Origin: Lachnoclostridium phytofermentans ISDg
Lineage (GTDB): Bacteria; Bacillota; Clostridia; Lachnospirales; Lachnospiraceae
Direction: 5' to 3'
DNA: 64,000 nt
NCBI RefSeq assembly: GCF_000018685.1
Contig: NC_010001.1
Location: forward strand, 2,062,001-2,126,000
Position numbers and translations under genes: made by a program. Each line of letters begins with the position of its first letter. The stretch's first letter is position 1. Below, piece after piece: positions 8,592 through 16,053 of this stretch. Below the pieces are notes generated by a model. The model was not told the origin of the DNA. It did no database searches and saw only the letters and a list, made by a program, of their open reading frames with translations.

Positions 8592-9602
8592 ATGAAACGA
8601 AAAGTGAATTTATTACTAGCTCTTATATTGTGTTTTACGTTTGCATTTCCTGCAACTAATGCACTGAGCGCAACTACCAGATATGAATGTGAGAATATGA
8701 CCCTTGGCGGTCAGTACGCCGGAAAAATTAGTTCGCCGTTCACTGGAGTCGCTTTATACGCTAATAATGATTACTGCCAAACCGGTAATATTACCTGGAA
8801 CAATACCCAGAAGACTATTAGTATCAGGGGGAGTTCAAGTAATTCGAATACCGCTACAGTGGTTGTGAAGATGAACGGAAATGAAATGGGTAAGGTGAAT
8901 TTCACCGGTACTACTCCTACGGTACAGTCCTTTACCTGCACCCCGCAATCCGGTTCCTACCCGGTCCAGCTTATTGTGACCAACGATAATGGGACTTGGG
9001 ATGTCTACGTGGATTACTTGGAGATCAGCGATACCAGTAGTGGTGGAGGCGGCACCAGCGGTAATGTTTATCTTACCTTTGATGACGGACCACTTAATGG
9101 AAACTCACCAACCCTGATTAATAACCTAAAAAGTGCAGGATGCAGCCAGGCCACTTTATTCGTCTGGGGTAACAGGATCAGCAGCAACCAGACTGGCTGG
9201 AATGCCTACTTAAATTCCGGATTTAGCCTCCAGAATCATAGCTGGACGCACTCGCATATGACCAGCTGGAGCTATCAACAGGTCTATAACGACCTCCAAC
9301 AATGTAACCAAGCTATCCAAAACGCCGGGAAACCAAAGCCTACGAAGATAAGGCTTCCTTATCTCGAGAGCAACTCAACGATACAGCAAGCTTGTTCAGC
9401 ACTGGGCCTGTCGATCGTCAGTCCTAATGTTGACACTCAGGACTGGAACGGCGCCAGCACACAGTCAATCGTTAATGCTTGCAACAACTTGCAGGCCGGT
9501 GGTAACCCGTTGATGCATGATGGATATCAGACGACTAACTCGGCTATAGCCACCATCGTTTCGAATCTAAGGAACCGTGGTCTCGGTTTTGCACAATACT
9601 AA
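8592..9602 (+). CDS. Secreted CBM36-like + CE4 polysaccharide deacetylase
   Basis: A 336-residue exported esterase. The start ATG 8592 follows AAAGGAGG. Residues 1 to about 26 form a signal peptide. Residues about 30-145 form a beta-sandwich carbohydrate-binding module of CBM36/CBM6 type (RYECENMTLGG at the start, WDVYVDYLEIS at the end). A Ser/Gly linker leads to a NodB/CE4 domain (about 160-336) with all five motifs: TFDDGP, HSWTH, RLPY, DTQDW and LMHD. The metal-binding Asp-His-His set is intact, so it should be an active deacetylase, probably acetylxylan esterase given the CBM36-like module, although a chitooligosaccharide substrate is possible. It is monocistronic, with a strong terminator. 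Its base composition is more GC-rich than its neighbours. Confidence 0.9.
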   Translation: MKRKVNLLLALILCFTFAFPATNALSATTRYECENMTLGGQYAGKISSPFTGVALYANNDYCQTGNITWNNTQKTISIRGSSSNSNTATVVVKMNGNEMGKVNFTGTTPTVQSFTCTPQSGSYPVQLIVTNDNGTWDVYVDYLEISDTSSGGGGTSGNVYLTFDDGPLNGNSPTLINNLKSAGCSQATLFVWGNRISSNQTGWNAYLNSGFSLQNHSWTHSHMTSWSYQQVYNDLQQCNQAIQNAGKPKPTKIRLPYLESNSTIQQACSALGLSIVSPNVDTQDWNGASTQSIVNACNNLQAGGNPLMHDGYQTTNSAIATIVSNLRNRGLGFAQY

Positions 9603-9615
9603 ACTGTAATGGCAT

Positions 9616-9649
9616 AAAAAGCCGCCTGTTTAAAGCGGGCGGCTTTTTA
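9616..9649 (+). terminator. Strong terminator after the deacetylase gene
   Basis: AAAAAGCCGCC at 9616 pairs with GGCGGCTTTTT at 9638, extended inward by G-U pairs, with a short loop. It begins 14 bases after the stop codon and has the A-run/T-run of a bidirectional terminator. Confidence 0.92.
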
Positions 9650-9761
9650 TCTACAATTTTGGACATGTAATCGGATACCTATAAATAATCTAATATATTG
9701 ATTAAGATAGGCTCCTTCTCACAATCCAAGGAGAAAAGATTTCTCAATTAAGGAGAAAAAC

Positions 9762-11555
9762 ATGAAAAAGATTTATCTATCTCTATTGCTTGTGCCATTG
9801 TTATTGCTTGCAGCATTCTTATTAGTTCCTAAAAAAACGTCCTCTGCACCATGGATACAAACCAATGGACCATACGGTGGTTATATTCATTGTTTCGCAA
9901 TTGAGGGTAAGAATATATATGCCGGAACGGAAGGCGGTGGCATTTTTCTTTCCAGCGATGGTGGTACAAGCTGGAATGAGATCAATTCAGGATTGACAAA
10001 TAAGAATGTCTATTCCCTAGCTGTAGGTGGTACTAATATCTTTGCCGGAACCGGCAGCGGTGTTTATATCTCCTCCAACAACGGAGAAAGCTGGAAGTTG
10101 ATCGATTCAGAATTAACCAATACGATTGTCCTATCTCTTGTCATAAATGGCACAGATATCCTCGCCGGAACCAGCAGCGGTGTTTTTCTTTCTGCCGACA
10201 ATGGCACAAGTTGGAGAAGTATTAATTCGGGTTTGACATCCGCTAATGTCAATTCTATAGTCATAAGCGGAGCAAATATCTTTGCCGGAACTCAGGATGG
10301 CGGTATTTTTCTTTCTACCGACAATGGTAGTAACTGGAGTCCGGTTAATTCAGGTTTAACAAACCCTCATATAAATTCGCTCGCTATAAGCGGCACTACA
10401 ATCTTTACCGGATCATATGGTGGCGGTGTTTATCTTTCTGACAATAACGGAAAGAGCTGGAAGGCTGTTAATGAGGGCTTAACAAACAAGTACGTCAATT
10501 CTATTGCCGTAAGTGGAACGGATATCTTTTCCGGAACTGAAGACGGTGTATTTCTTTCTTCTGACAACGGAAATAGCTGGAGTGGTGTTAGTTCCGATAT
10601 GACAAATAATTATATTTTTACTCTTGCCGTAAGTAATACTAATATCTTCGCTGGAACTAATGGCGGGGGTGTTTATCTTTCTACAGACAGCGGCACTCAT
10701 TGGGATGCTATTAATTCCGGTATGGCAAATACTCATGTTGGAGCTTTTGCAATGAATGGTACCTCTATTTTTGCCGGAACGAATGGGGCAGGAGTATTTC
10801 ACTCTGAGAACAACGGTGAAAGCTGGAAGGAGATCAACTCCGGTTTGACGAACCCTTATGTCTTTTCGATAGCTGTAAGCGGCTCTAATATCTTTGCTGG
10901 AACCAATGGCAGGGGTGTTTTTCTCTCCAGCGACAATGGTTATAGCTGGAGGGAGGTTAATTCCGGCTTGACAAACCAATACATATATTCTCTTGTCGTC
11001 AGTGGCTCTAATATCTTTGCCGGAACCTTGGGTGGAGGTGTTTTTCTCTCTACTAATAATGGTATAAGCTGGTACCCGGTTAATTCGGGTTTGAACAACA
11101 ATTATGTCGGTTCTCTTGTCGTGAGCGGCTCTAATATTTTTGCCGGAACTTTTGGTGGTGGAGTATTTCTTTCCACCGACAACGGTGCAAGCTGGAGTGC
11201 AGTCAATTCAGGGTTATCAAATACTCAGATATTTTCTCTTGCTATGGACGGAACCAATATTTATGCAGCAACTCCTGGCGATGGTGTTTTTATATCCACC
11301 GACAACGGTACAAGTTGGCGACCGGTTAATTCAGGTCTGACAAGCACACAAATCGATTCTCTAGTCGTCAGGGGCACAACAATCTTCGCCGGAACCTATG
11401 GCGGCGGAGTTTTTCATTCCACCAATAATGGCACTAGCTGGAGTGAGGCTGATTCAGGATTATTAAATATTGATGTTTATTCTTTTTGTATAAGCGATAC
11501 GAATGTCTTTGCCGGAACGAATGGCTGGGGTGTCTGGAAACGGCCATCAAATTGA
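9762..11555 (+). CDS. Secreted Asp-box (BNR) repeat beta-propeller protein
   Basis: A 597-residue exported protein. A signal peptide (MKKIYLSLLLVPLLLL...) is followed by about 13 repeats of 41-43 residues, each with NIFAGTxGGGVFLS and an Asp-box of form S-x-D/N-x-G-x-x-W (SSDGGTSW, SADNGTSW, STDNGSNW and so on). I count 13 Asp boxes plus a final half-repeat (NVFAGTNGWGVW) that could close the first blade, consistent with two seven-bladed propellers. No sialidase catalytic residues (RIP or Tyr/Glu pair) are apparent. Similar repeats occur in secreted photosystem-assembly-like and xyloglucanase-like propellers; no enzyme assignment is justified. The start follows AAGGAG. It lies downstream of a secreted CE4 enzyme but has its own leader. 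Confidence 0.8.
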   Translation: MKKIYLSLLLVPLLLLAAFLLVPKKTSSAPWIQTNGPYGGYIHCFAIEGKNIYAGTEGGGIFLSSDGGTSWNEINSGLTNKNVYSLAVGGTNIFAGTGSGVYISSNNGESWKLIDSELTNTIVLSLVINGTDILAGTSSGVFLSADNGTSWRSINSGLTSANVNSIVISGANIFAGTQDGGIFLSTDNGSNWSPVNSGLTNPHINSLAISGTTIFTGSYGGGVYLSDNNGKSWKAVNEGLTNKYVNSIAVSGTDIFSGTEDGVFLSSDNGNSWSGVSSDMTNNYIFTLAVSNTNIFAGTNGGGVYLSTDSGTHWDAINSGMANTHVGAFAMNGTSIFAGTNGAGVFHSENNGESWKEINSGLTNPYVFSIAVSGSNIFAGTNGRGVFLSSDNGYSWREVNSGLTNQYIYSLVVSGSNIFAGTLGGGVFLSTNNGISWYPVNSGLNNNYVGSLVVSGSNIFAGTFGGGVFLSTDNGASWSAVNSGLSNTQIFSLAMDGTNIYAATPGDGVFISTDNGTSWRPVNSGLTSTQIDSLVVRGTTIFAGTYGGGVFHSTNNGTSWSEADSGLLNIDVYSFCISDTNVFAGTNGWGVWKRPSN

Positions 11556-11703
11556 GTCTCCAGAGGAAGAAAGAGATAAAAGCCTTTCTTCCTTTTGGGT
11601 TAGTAAAATATATGCTCAACTAGGAAAAACTAATTGGAATATCAGAAAATAAACCGAAATAATCCTGTAAAAACAATTAAAAATGAACAAAACGGCCATT
11701 AAT

Positions 11704-11732
11704 TTGACTATTTTGCACGTCTATGCTAAGCT
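11704..11732 (+). promoter_or_regulatory. Sigma-A promoter of the antiporter operon
   Basis: TTGACT (11704-11709), 17-bp spacer, TAAGCT (11727-11732). It lies just upstream of the riboswitch-like leader, placing transcription start near 11739. Confidence 0.6.
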
Positions 11733-11739
11733 AGATGAA

Positions 11740-11905
11740 ACAAATCCGAATATCTTTATGGTAGTGGGGGAACCAATTTCAGGGGTGAATCTTAGTATTT
11801 TAAGAGGGGCAGCTTGGGAGCCCTAATCCGTCAGCTAATCCCATAGGAGAATACCAAGCGAATGACGAAGCTCAGTATGAGTTAGTTTATCCGCTTTTTT
11901 GATGT
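11740..11905 (+). ncRNA. c-di-AMP riboswitch (ydaO/yuaA type)
   Basis: The leader holds the conserved ydaO blocks in order: GGGGGAACCA (11766), GGGGTGAATC (11782), a variable hairpin (AGGGGC...GGGAGCCCT) and CCGTCAGCTAATCC (11828), followed by AGGAGA-rich sequence. AAGCG (11856) can pair with CGCTT (11892), which runs into TTTTTT (11895-11900), giving a plausible terminator as expression platform. Known: this class binds cyclic di-AMP and usually turns genes off, commonly potassium-transport and osmolyte genes. The downstream antiporter operon fits that. An Rfam RF00379 search would confirm it. Confidence 0.85.
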
Positions 11906-12007
11906 GCAAAAATATACTAATAGGGAGGCTCATAGTAGGAGAGTGTCAATATTTGCAAAAAGCGTTAAACTTGTCTAAGGTTTAATATTATTATTTGGAG
12001 GAAAAAA

Positions 12008-13246
12008 TTGAATTTACTATTGAAAATCAGTATTGTGATGCTTGTTGGAATTATAGGCGGGAAGGCAGCCAAAGTTTTTAAACTTCCCAATGTATCCGGA
12101 TATTTGGTAGCAGGATTATTTTTAGGACCCTCATTTTTAAAATTTATTGGTTCAAGTGATATGGAATCATTTTCTGTAATAAATGAATTAGCCTTAGCGA
12201 TAATTGCATTTAGTATAGGAAATGAATTTGTTATTAAAGATATGCTAAAATTAGGGAAGTCCATCGTAATTATTACCCTAGCAGAGGTTGTCGGAGCAGT
12301 TGTTATTGTTTTTTCGGTTATGTATTTTTTACTAAATCAACCTTTTGCATTTAGCATTGTAATAGCATCTATGTCAGCTGCTACGGCACCGGCTGCAACT
12401 TTATTAGTAATAAGGCAGTATAACGCTCATGGACCATTAACAAGAACAATATTACCGGTAGTTGCTTTAGATGACGTTTTTGGAATAATAGCGTTTGGAA
12501 TTGCCATGTCTTTGGCTAAGTTAGCGACTGGACAACAGGATTTTTCCATAGGGCAAATGCTTAGCGGATTGGTTATTGAGATAGGCGGTTCCATTTTACT
12601 GGGCTTGGTTCTGGGATTGTTGCTTACTATTATATCAAAGAAATCCAGTGGTCGTGACGAACTTCAGGCTGTCGCTTTAATGGCGATTGGCATCGCAACA
12701 GGAATTTCGATTAGTTTAGGATTATCACCTTTATTAACATGTATCATGATGGGTACTACAGTAGTAAATGCTTTTAAAAAGTCAAAAAGAGTTTTTGATT
12801 CGATCAATGACTTTGCATCTCCGGTCTATATCTTATTCTTTACATTAGCGGGTGCCAGCTTGGATCTAAGTATCTTAGTCAGCGTTGGAATTGTGGGGGT
12901 CGCTTATGTGATTGCAAGAGCCGGGGGAAAAATGCTGGGTGCATGGAGCGGTGCGAAAGCGGTAAAAGCCGATCCAAAAGTTACGAAATACCTTGGCTTA
13001 GGGTTACTCCCTCAAGGTGGTATATCGATTGGTCTTCTTGTTCTGGTTCGCCAGCAATTACCGGAATTCGCCGTGGCTATTGGTACTATTATCATGTTTA
13101 GCGTTCTAATTTATGAAGTAACAGGTCCTATATTTGCTAAGATTGCGATACAAAAAGCCGGTGAAATTGAAGGACTAAATAAGAAGAATGAAAAATTTAG
13201 CAATAAGAAAAATAATGTTTCTCAAGTTGCGCAGTTTAATGATTAA
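12008..13246 (+). CDS. Cation/proton antiporter (CPA2, KefB/NapA-like)
   Basis: A 412-residue integral membrane protein with about 12 predicted helices and no cytoplasmic RCK domain. It starts at TTG 12008 behind TTTGGAGG. The helix pattern and the internal segment AALDDVFGIIAFGIAMS (an Asp-Asp of the ion-binding region is seen as VVALDDVFG) are typical of CPA2 Na+(K+)/H+ exchangers, as is the glycine-rich GLLPQGGISIGLL near residue 340. It exchanges K+ or Na+ for protons across the membrane. The upstream c-di-AMP riboswitch points to potassium or turgor homeostasis. It is followed after 35 bases by a PII-like gene, probably its regulator. Confidence 0.85.
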   Translation: MNLLLKISIVMLVGIIGGKAAKVFKLPNVSGYLVAGLFLGPSFLKFIGSSDMESFSVINELALAIIAFSIGNEFVIKDMLKLGKSIVIITLAEVVGAVVIVFSVMYFLLNQPFAFSIVIASMSAATAPAATLLVIRQYNAHGPLTRTILPVVALDDVFGIIAFGIAMSLAKLATGQQDFSIGQMLSGLVIEIGGSILLGLVLGLLLTIISKKSSGRDELQAVALMAIGIATGISISLGLSPLLTCIMMGTTVVNAFKKSKRVFDSINDFASPVYILFFTLAGASLDLSILVSVGIVGVAYVIARAGGKMLGAWSGAKAVKADPKVTKYLGLGLLPQGGISIGLLVLVRQQLPEFAVAIGTIIMFSVLIYEVTGPIFAKIAIQKAGEIEGLNKKNEKFSNKKNNVSQVAQFND

Positions 13247-13281
13247 TCAAATTAATTAAAATATAAAACTGAGGTGGAATT

Positions 13282-13632
13282 ATGCATGTTTTGTTCATTG
13301 TATTAAATGATGTTGATAGTATAGATGATATTTTATCTGGTTTTGTAAGGGAAGGGATTAGTGGCGCAACCATATTGGACAGCCAGGGAATGGGAAGTGC
13401 TATTGTGAATAATGATAACCGGAATGTTCCTCTATTTAGCACATTACGCATGCTTCTAAGCGACTCACATCCCTATAGTAAAACGATTTTTACCGTCCTT
13501 GAAAATGAGAAGATGGTTGATAAGGCGGTAGCAGTAGTTCAGGAAGTTGCGGATGGCATTTCAAGTACTGGGGTAGGATTTATGTTTACCGTTCCCATCG
13601 GTAAAGTTTATCAGATGAAATGTGAAGACTAA
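13282..13632 (+). CDS. PII-like small regulatory protein
   Basis: A 116-residue soluble protein with the ferredoxin-like beta-alpha-beta-beta-alpha-beta outline of the PII/CutA superfamily: the N-terminal strand MHVLFIVLND, the T-loop region ILDSQGMGSAIVNN, and the C-terminal VADGISSTGVGFMFTVPIGKVYQM. The start follows GAGGTGG. It is co-transcribed with the antiporter under the same riboswitch, so it may sense a nucleotide or other ligand and gate the transporter. That role is inference; PII-like proteins beside ion or bicarbonate transporters are known. It lacks the conserved Tyr51 uridylylation motif of GlnB. Confidence 0.6.
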   Translation: MHVLFIVLNDVDSIDDILSGFVREGISGATILDSQGMGSAIVNNDNRNVPLFSTLRMLLSDSHPYSKTIFTVLENEKMVDKAVAVVQEVADGISSTGVGFMFTVPIGKVYQMKCED

Positions 13633-13765
13633 TCGAATGATATAGCAAAAGACCCTAGTTCGTAATCCGAACATAGGTAAATACACCGCACCGATGGGCA
13701 GAAAATAAAGGCTATTCTAGTATAAATAAACCTGTGGTAGCGTTTAAAATCATATTGAAAACCTA

Positions 13766-13793
13766 TTGAAAAGCTTGCCTGATCTGCTATAAT
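13766..13793 (+). promoter_or_regulatory. Sigma-A promoter of the acetyltransferase gene
   Basis: TTGAAA (13766-13771), 16-bp spacer, TATAAT (13788-13793), about 55 bases upstream of the start codon. Confidence 0.6.
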
Positions 13794-13849
13794 GGAATAT
13801 GGTTAGTTGATGCTAACTTGAATCGAAACACAAGGAGTGGATGAGAATT

Positions 13850-14455
13850 ATGATAAAAGTAACAAGCGTGAGTGAAGAAAAAATAAGAGAAATCGGGGAA
13901 AAAATAGGTCAGGCTTTCTGGGCTGAGAACTGCGGGGTGGCAACGCTTTTTTCAGAGAAGGAATGTATCTCATTCTTTCGTATCATTACGCAAGTTTGTT
14001 ACCGTGCAGGTTGCCTTTATACAACCTCTGATAATATGGAAGGTTTTGTGGTGTATTACAGGAAGAAGGAGAAGCCGGCCCTTCGCTATCAGATGCAGAT
14101 GCTGCGTTTGTTTCTGAAAGAAATACCAATGTCAACATGGCTTCATTTTCTGAAAAACCAAAGAGGATGGAAGGGCTTTGAAGCGAGGTGTAAAAAGGAG
14201 CCGGACTATGTGTGCGTATTCATGCTAGTGGTGTTAAAGGAGTTCCAGGGAAAGGGATTTATGCGGCAGATGCTTCATGACCCCTTTGCAGTAGCTAAGG
14301 AAAAGCATATTCCCTGCGTGCTGGACACGGATACCCTGTTAAAAACGCAAAAGTATCAGCACTGCGGCATGAAGATTGTAGTAAGAAACGATATTCCGAT
14401 ACGTTTACCATGTATGCGATGGAATATAGGTAATACTATGATATATAAGTGTTAA
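13850..14455 (+). CDS. GNAT-family acetyltransferase
   Basis: About 201 residues. The C-terminal half carries the acetyl-CoA-binding segment VFMLVVLKEFQGKGFMRQML (motif A, Q-G-K-G), followed by the usual beta-alpha pattern (IPCVLDTDT...YQHCGMKIV). The GGAG at 13834 is only 3 bases from ATG 13841 but 12 bases from ATG 13850, so the later start is preferred. The substrate is unknown. The gene stands alone with its own promoter. Confidence 0.75.
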   Translation: MIKVTSVSEEKIREIGEKIGQAFWAENCGVATLFSEKECISFFRIITQVCYRAGCLYTTSDNMEGFVVYYRKKEKPALRYQMQMLRLFLKEIPMSTWLHFLKNQRGWKGFEARCKKEPDYVCVFMLVVLKEFQGKGFMRQMLHDPFAVAKEKHIPCVLDTDTLLKTQKYQHCGMKIVVRNDIPIRLPCMRWNIGNTMIYKC

Positions 14456-14630
14456 TAAGAAGGTGTTTGAAATCTACTTATAAGTAAATAATGAAATAGT
14501 TAAACTGATTGATAGAAGATTAAGGGCGATTATTGGGATTATAAACAAGAATACATAGTGAAATCAACCTTCATCTTGATATATTATGTAACAGGTTGCT
14601 TAAAATTTTAATAGTATTAAGGAGCTTGTA

Positions 14631-14984
14631 ATGGAACATAAATTCTATATAAATTCAAGACATGGTTATGCCGTTATGTTAGAGCAATATAAAGCCATGC
14701 ATGAGCAAATTGGGAATGCTCGTTTCTTGCCTAACCACGATATGAAGAAGGATATCGTTTATGATATAAAACCGGAGTTTGGCAAGGGAACCATACAAAT
14801 ATATAACTTGCTTGGCAATGTTATGTTACTTATCTATGATTTTGTATTTTATGAAGATATCGTAACAGTATTTGACTTAACCGATAATTATTTTGAAATT
14901 GAATACTGTATAGATGGACGCATGTATATAGAAGCAGAAAGCATTTGGAGTAAAAAAATAGTTCGGTTTGGATGTTTATTATAA
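14631..14984 (+). pseudogene. Orphan N-terminal domain of an AraC-family regulator
   Basis: A 117-residue frame resembling the N-terminal ligand-sensing part of AraC-type regulators of clostridia (GTIQIYNLLGNVMLLIYDF, then DNYFEIEYCIDGRMYIE). The protein stops before any helix-turn-helix; the sequence after 14984 belongs to a different gene. It is probably a truncated relic, though a free-standing sensor domain cannot be excluded. The start ATG 14631 has a weak ribosome site (AAGGAG, 8 bases upstream). Confidence 0.5.
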
Positions 14985-15010
14985 AATCAAAGAATTGTGG
15001 AGGTAATGAA

Positions 15011-15753
15011 ATGAGTGAAACAACAAAATGCTACCGTTTCGTGAAAGATGACATGACTTCTGAAAATGGGAGCTTCTCTTGGGAAATCGGGGAATGGAAT
15101 CAAGTAAGTGGAGAACTCGTCTGCTGTAGTAATGGCTTACATGCCGCTCAAAGAGATTCCTGTGATAGTTCTTCAAAGGTTTGCTGTGTGGTGTGCTACG
15201 GATTGCCTAAAATATTACGAGAACAACTATCCAGACGATAAAAAGTTGCACGAATGTATCCAATTAGCAGAAAAATATCACGATCAAGCTAAGGCGGATG
15301 AGTTAGTCAAAATGCGCGAGTCGGTTTCTGTCATTACGGTTGGCGGCGCTGCGGGACGCGCTGCTGCATCCGCCATTGCCGCTCTGTTTTCCATTCTTGA
15401 CCCTAATTCTGCTTCATGGGCAAATGCCGCCGCTCACCTTACTGCTGTTGCTACCGATACAGCAATGACACTCGTTGATGCACAATCCAAAGCTCATAAT
15501 GTCGCAACGGCGGTGAATGCCGCTAATATTGCCGATAATGCAGCAATAGCGGCTCATAGGGCTGCCGCCGCTGGTGCCATTGCTCACGATGCTGATGTAA
15601 CCGCTTCTCGAAATACCACACCTGCCCGATACTGCTGCTGATGTTTACTATTCTTCTTTTGCCGCTTTTTCCGCACTTGACACTGATGTGTATTACACCA
15701 AGCAAAATGAGAAGCTAATAGAATTGATAGAGCAGACAGTATGGAATTGTTAG
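15011..15753 (+). pseudogene. Frameshifted alanine-repeat protein, putative immunity-like family
   Basis: Starting at ATG 15011 behind GGAGG, the first frame encodes KCYRFVKDDMTSENGSFSWEIGEW...CCSNGLHA. The frame then shifts near 15110-15180 into one encoding PLKEIPVIVLQRFAVWCATD, CLKYYENNYPDDKKLHECIQ and an alanine-rich tail (GGAAGRAAASAIAALF...). It shifts again near 15620 into AADVYYSSFAAFSALDTD and ends at TAG 15753. The three pieces together match the layout of a clostridial family of KTYRFVKDD-type proteins with long Ala/Ser repeats, which I recall being labelled putative immunity proteins. With two frameshifts it is likely inactive unless sequencing errors are involved. Confidence 0.6.
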
Positions 15754-15880
15754 TTAAAATAATCATCCGGCGGTAACATCAGCTGGGTGCCCGCCGGCAT
15801 GTATTCGCTCATTTTCTGCAAATCGGGCATTTCCTTAATGCATGGCTAGCAGCATTTGCATGATCTCGTCAAAATGAAGA
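15750..15880 (-). pseudogene. Short GC-rich coding relic, unrecognised
   Basis: On the minus strand, two short frames joined by a one-base shift encode FDEIMQMLLAMH and KEMPDLQKMSEYMPAGTQLM, then LPPDDYFN and a stop. The stretch is clearly richer in G+C than its surroundings and looks like the C-terminal end of a foreign gene. I do not recognise the family. The rest of 15881-15980 holds nothing visible. Confidence 0.3.
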
Positions 15881-15969
15881 AGATATCAATTCTTTATAAG
15901 TACAGGCGATAGTAATAAATTATATTTAACATAGAGGATATTAGTTCTACAACATAGACTTTCTTCTGT

Positions 15970-16020
15970 TTATATAATAAAACTCTGGTCCATAAGAATA
16001 AAACTTATAGACCAGAGTTG
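15970..16020 (-). terminator. Terminator of the collagen-like gene
   Basis: AACTCTGGTC at 15981 and GACCAGAGTT at 16010, extended by ATAAG/CTTAT, form a 15-bp stem. On the minus strand it is followed by TTTTATTATAT. It lies 35 bases beyond the stop of the collagen-like gene. Confidence 0.85.
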
Positions 16021-16053
16021 AAATATTATATCAGCTTATTATCATAACTCTTT

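Noticed and set aside
10479..10979. 166-codon minus-strand frame inside the Asp-box propeller gene
   Set aside because: It arises from the repetitive codon pattern of the propeller; no ribosome site or family resemblance.
13818..13837. A 17-base match (TTGAATCGAAACACAAG) shared with the kinase gene start at about 57004
   Set aside because: One copy is coding and the other is in a leader, with no extended similarity. A match of this length can occur by chance in an AT-rich 64-kb window.
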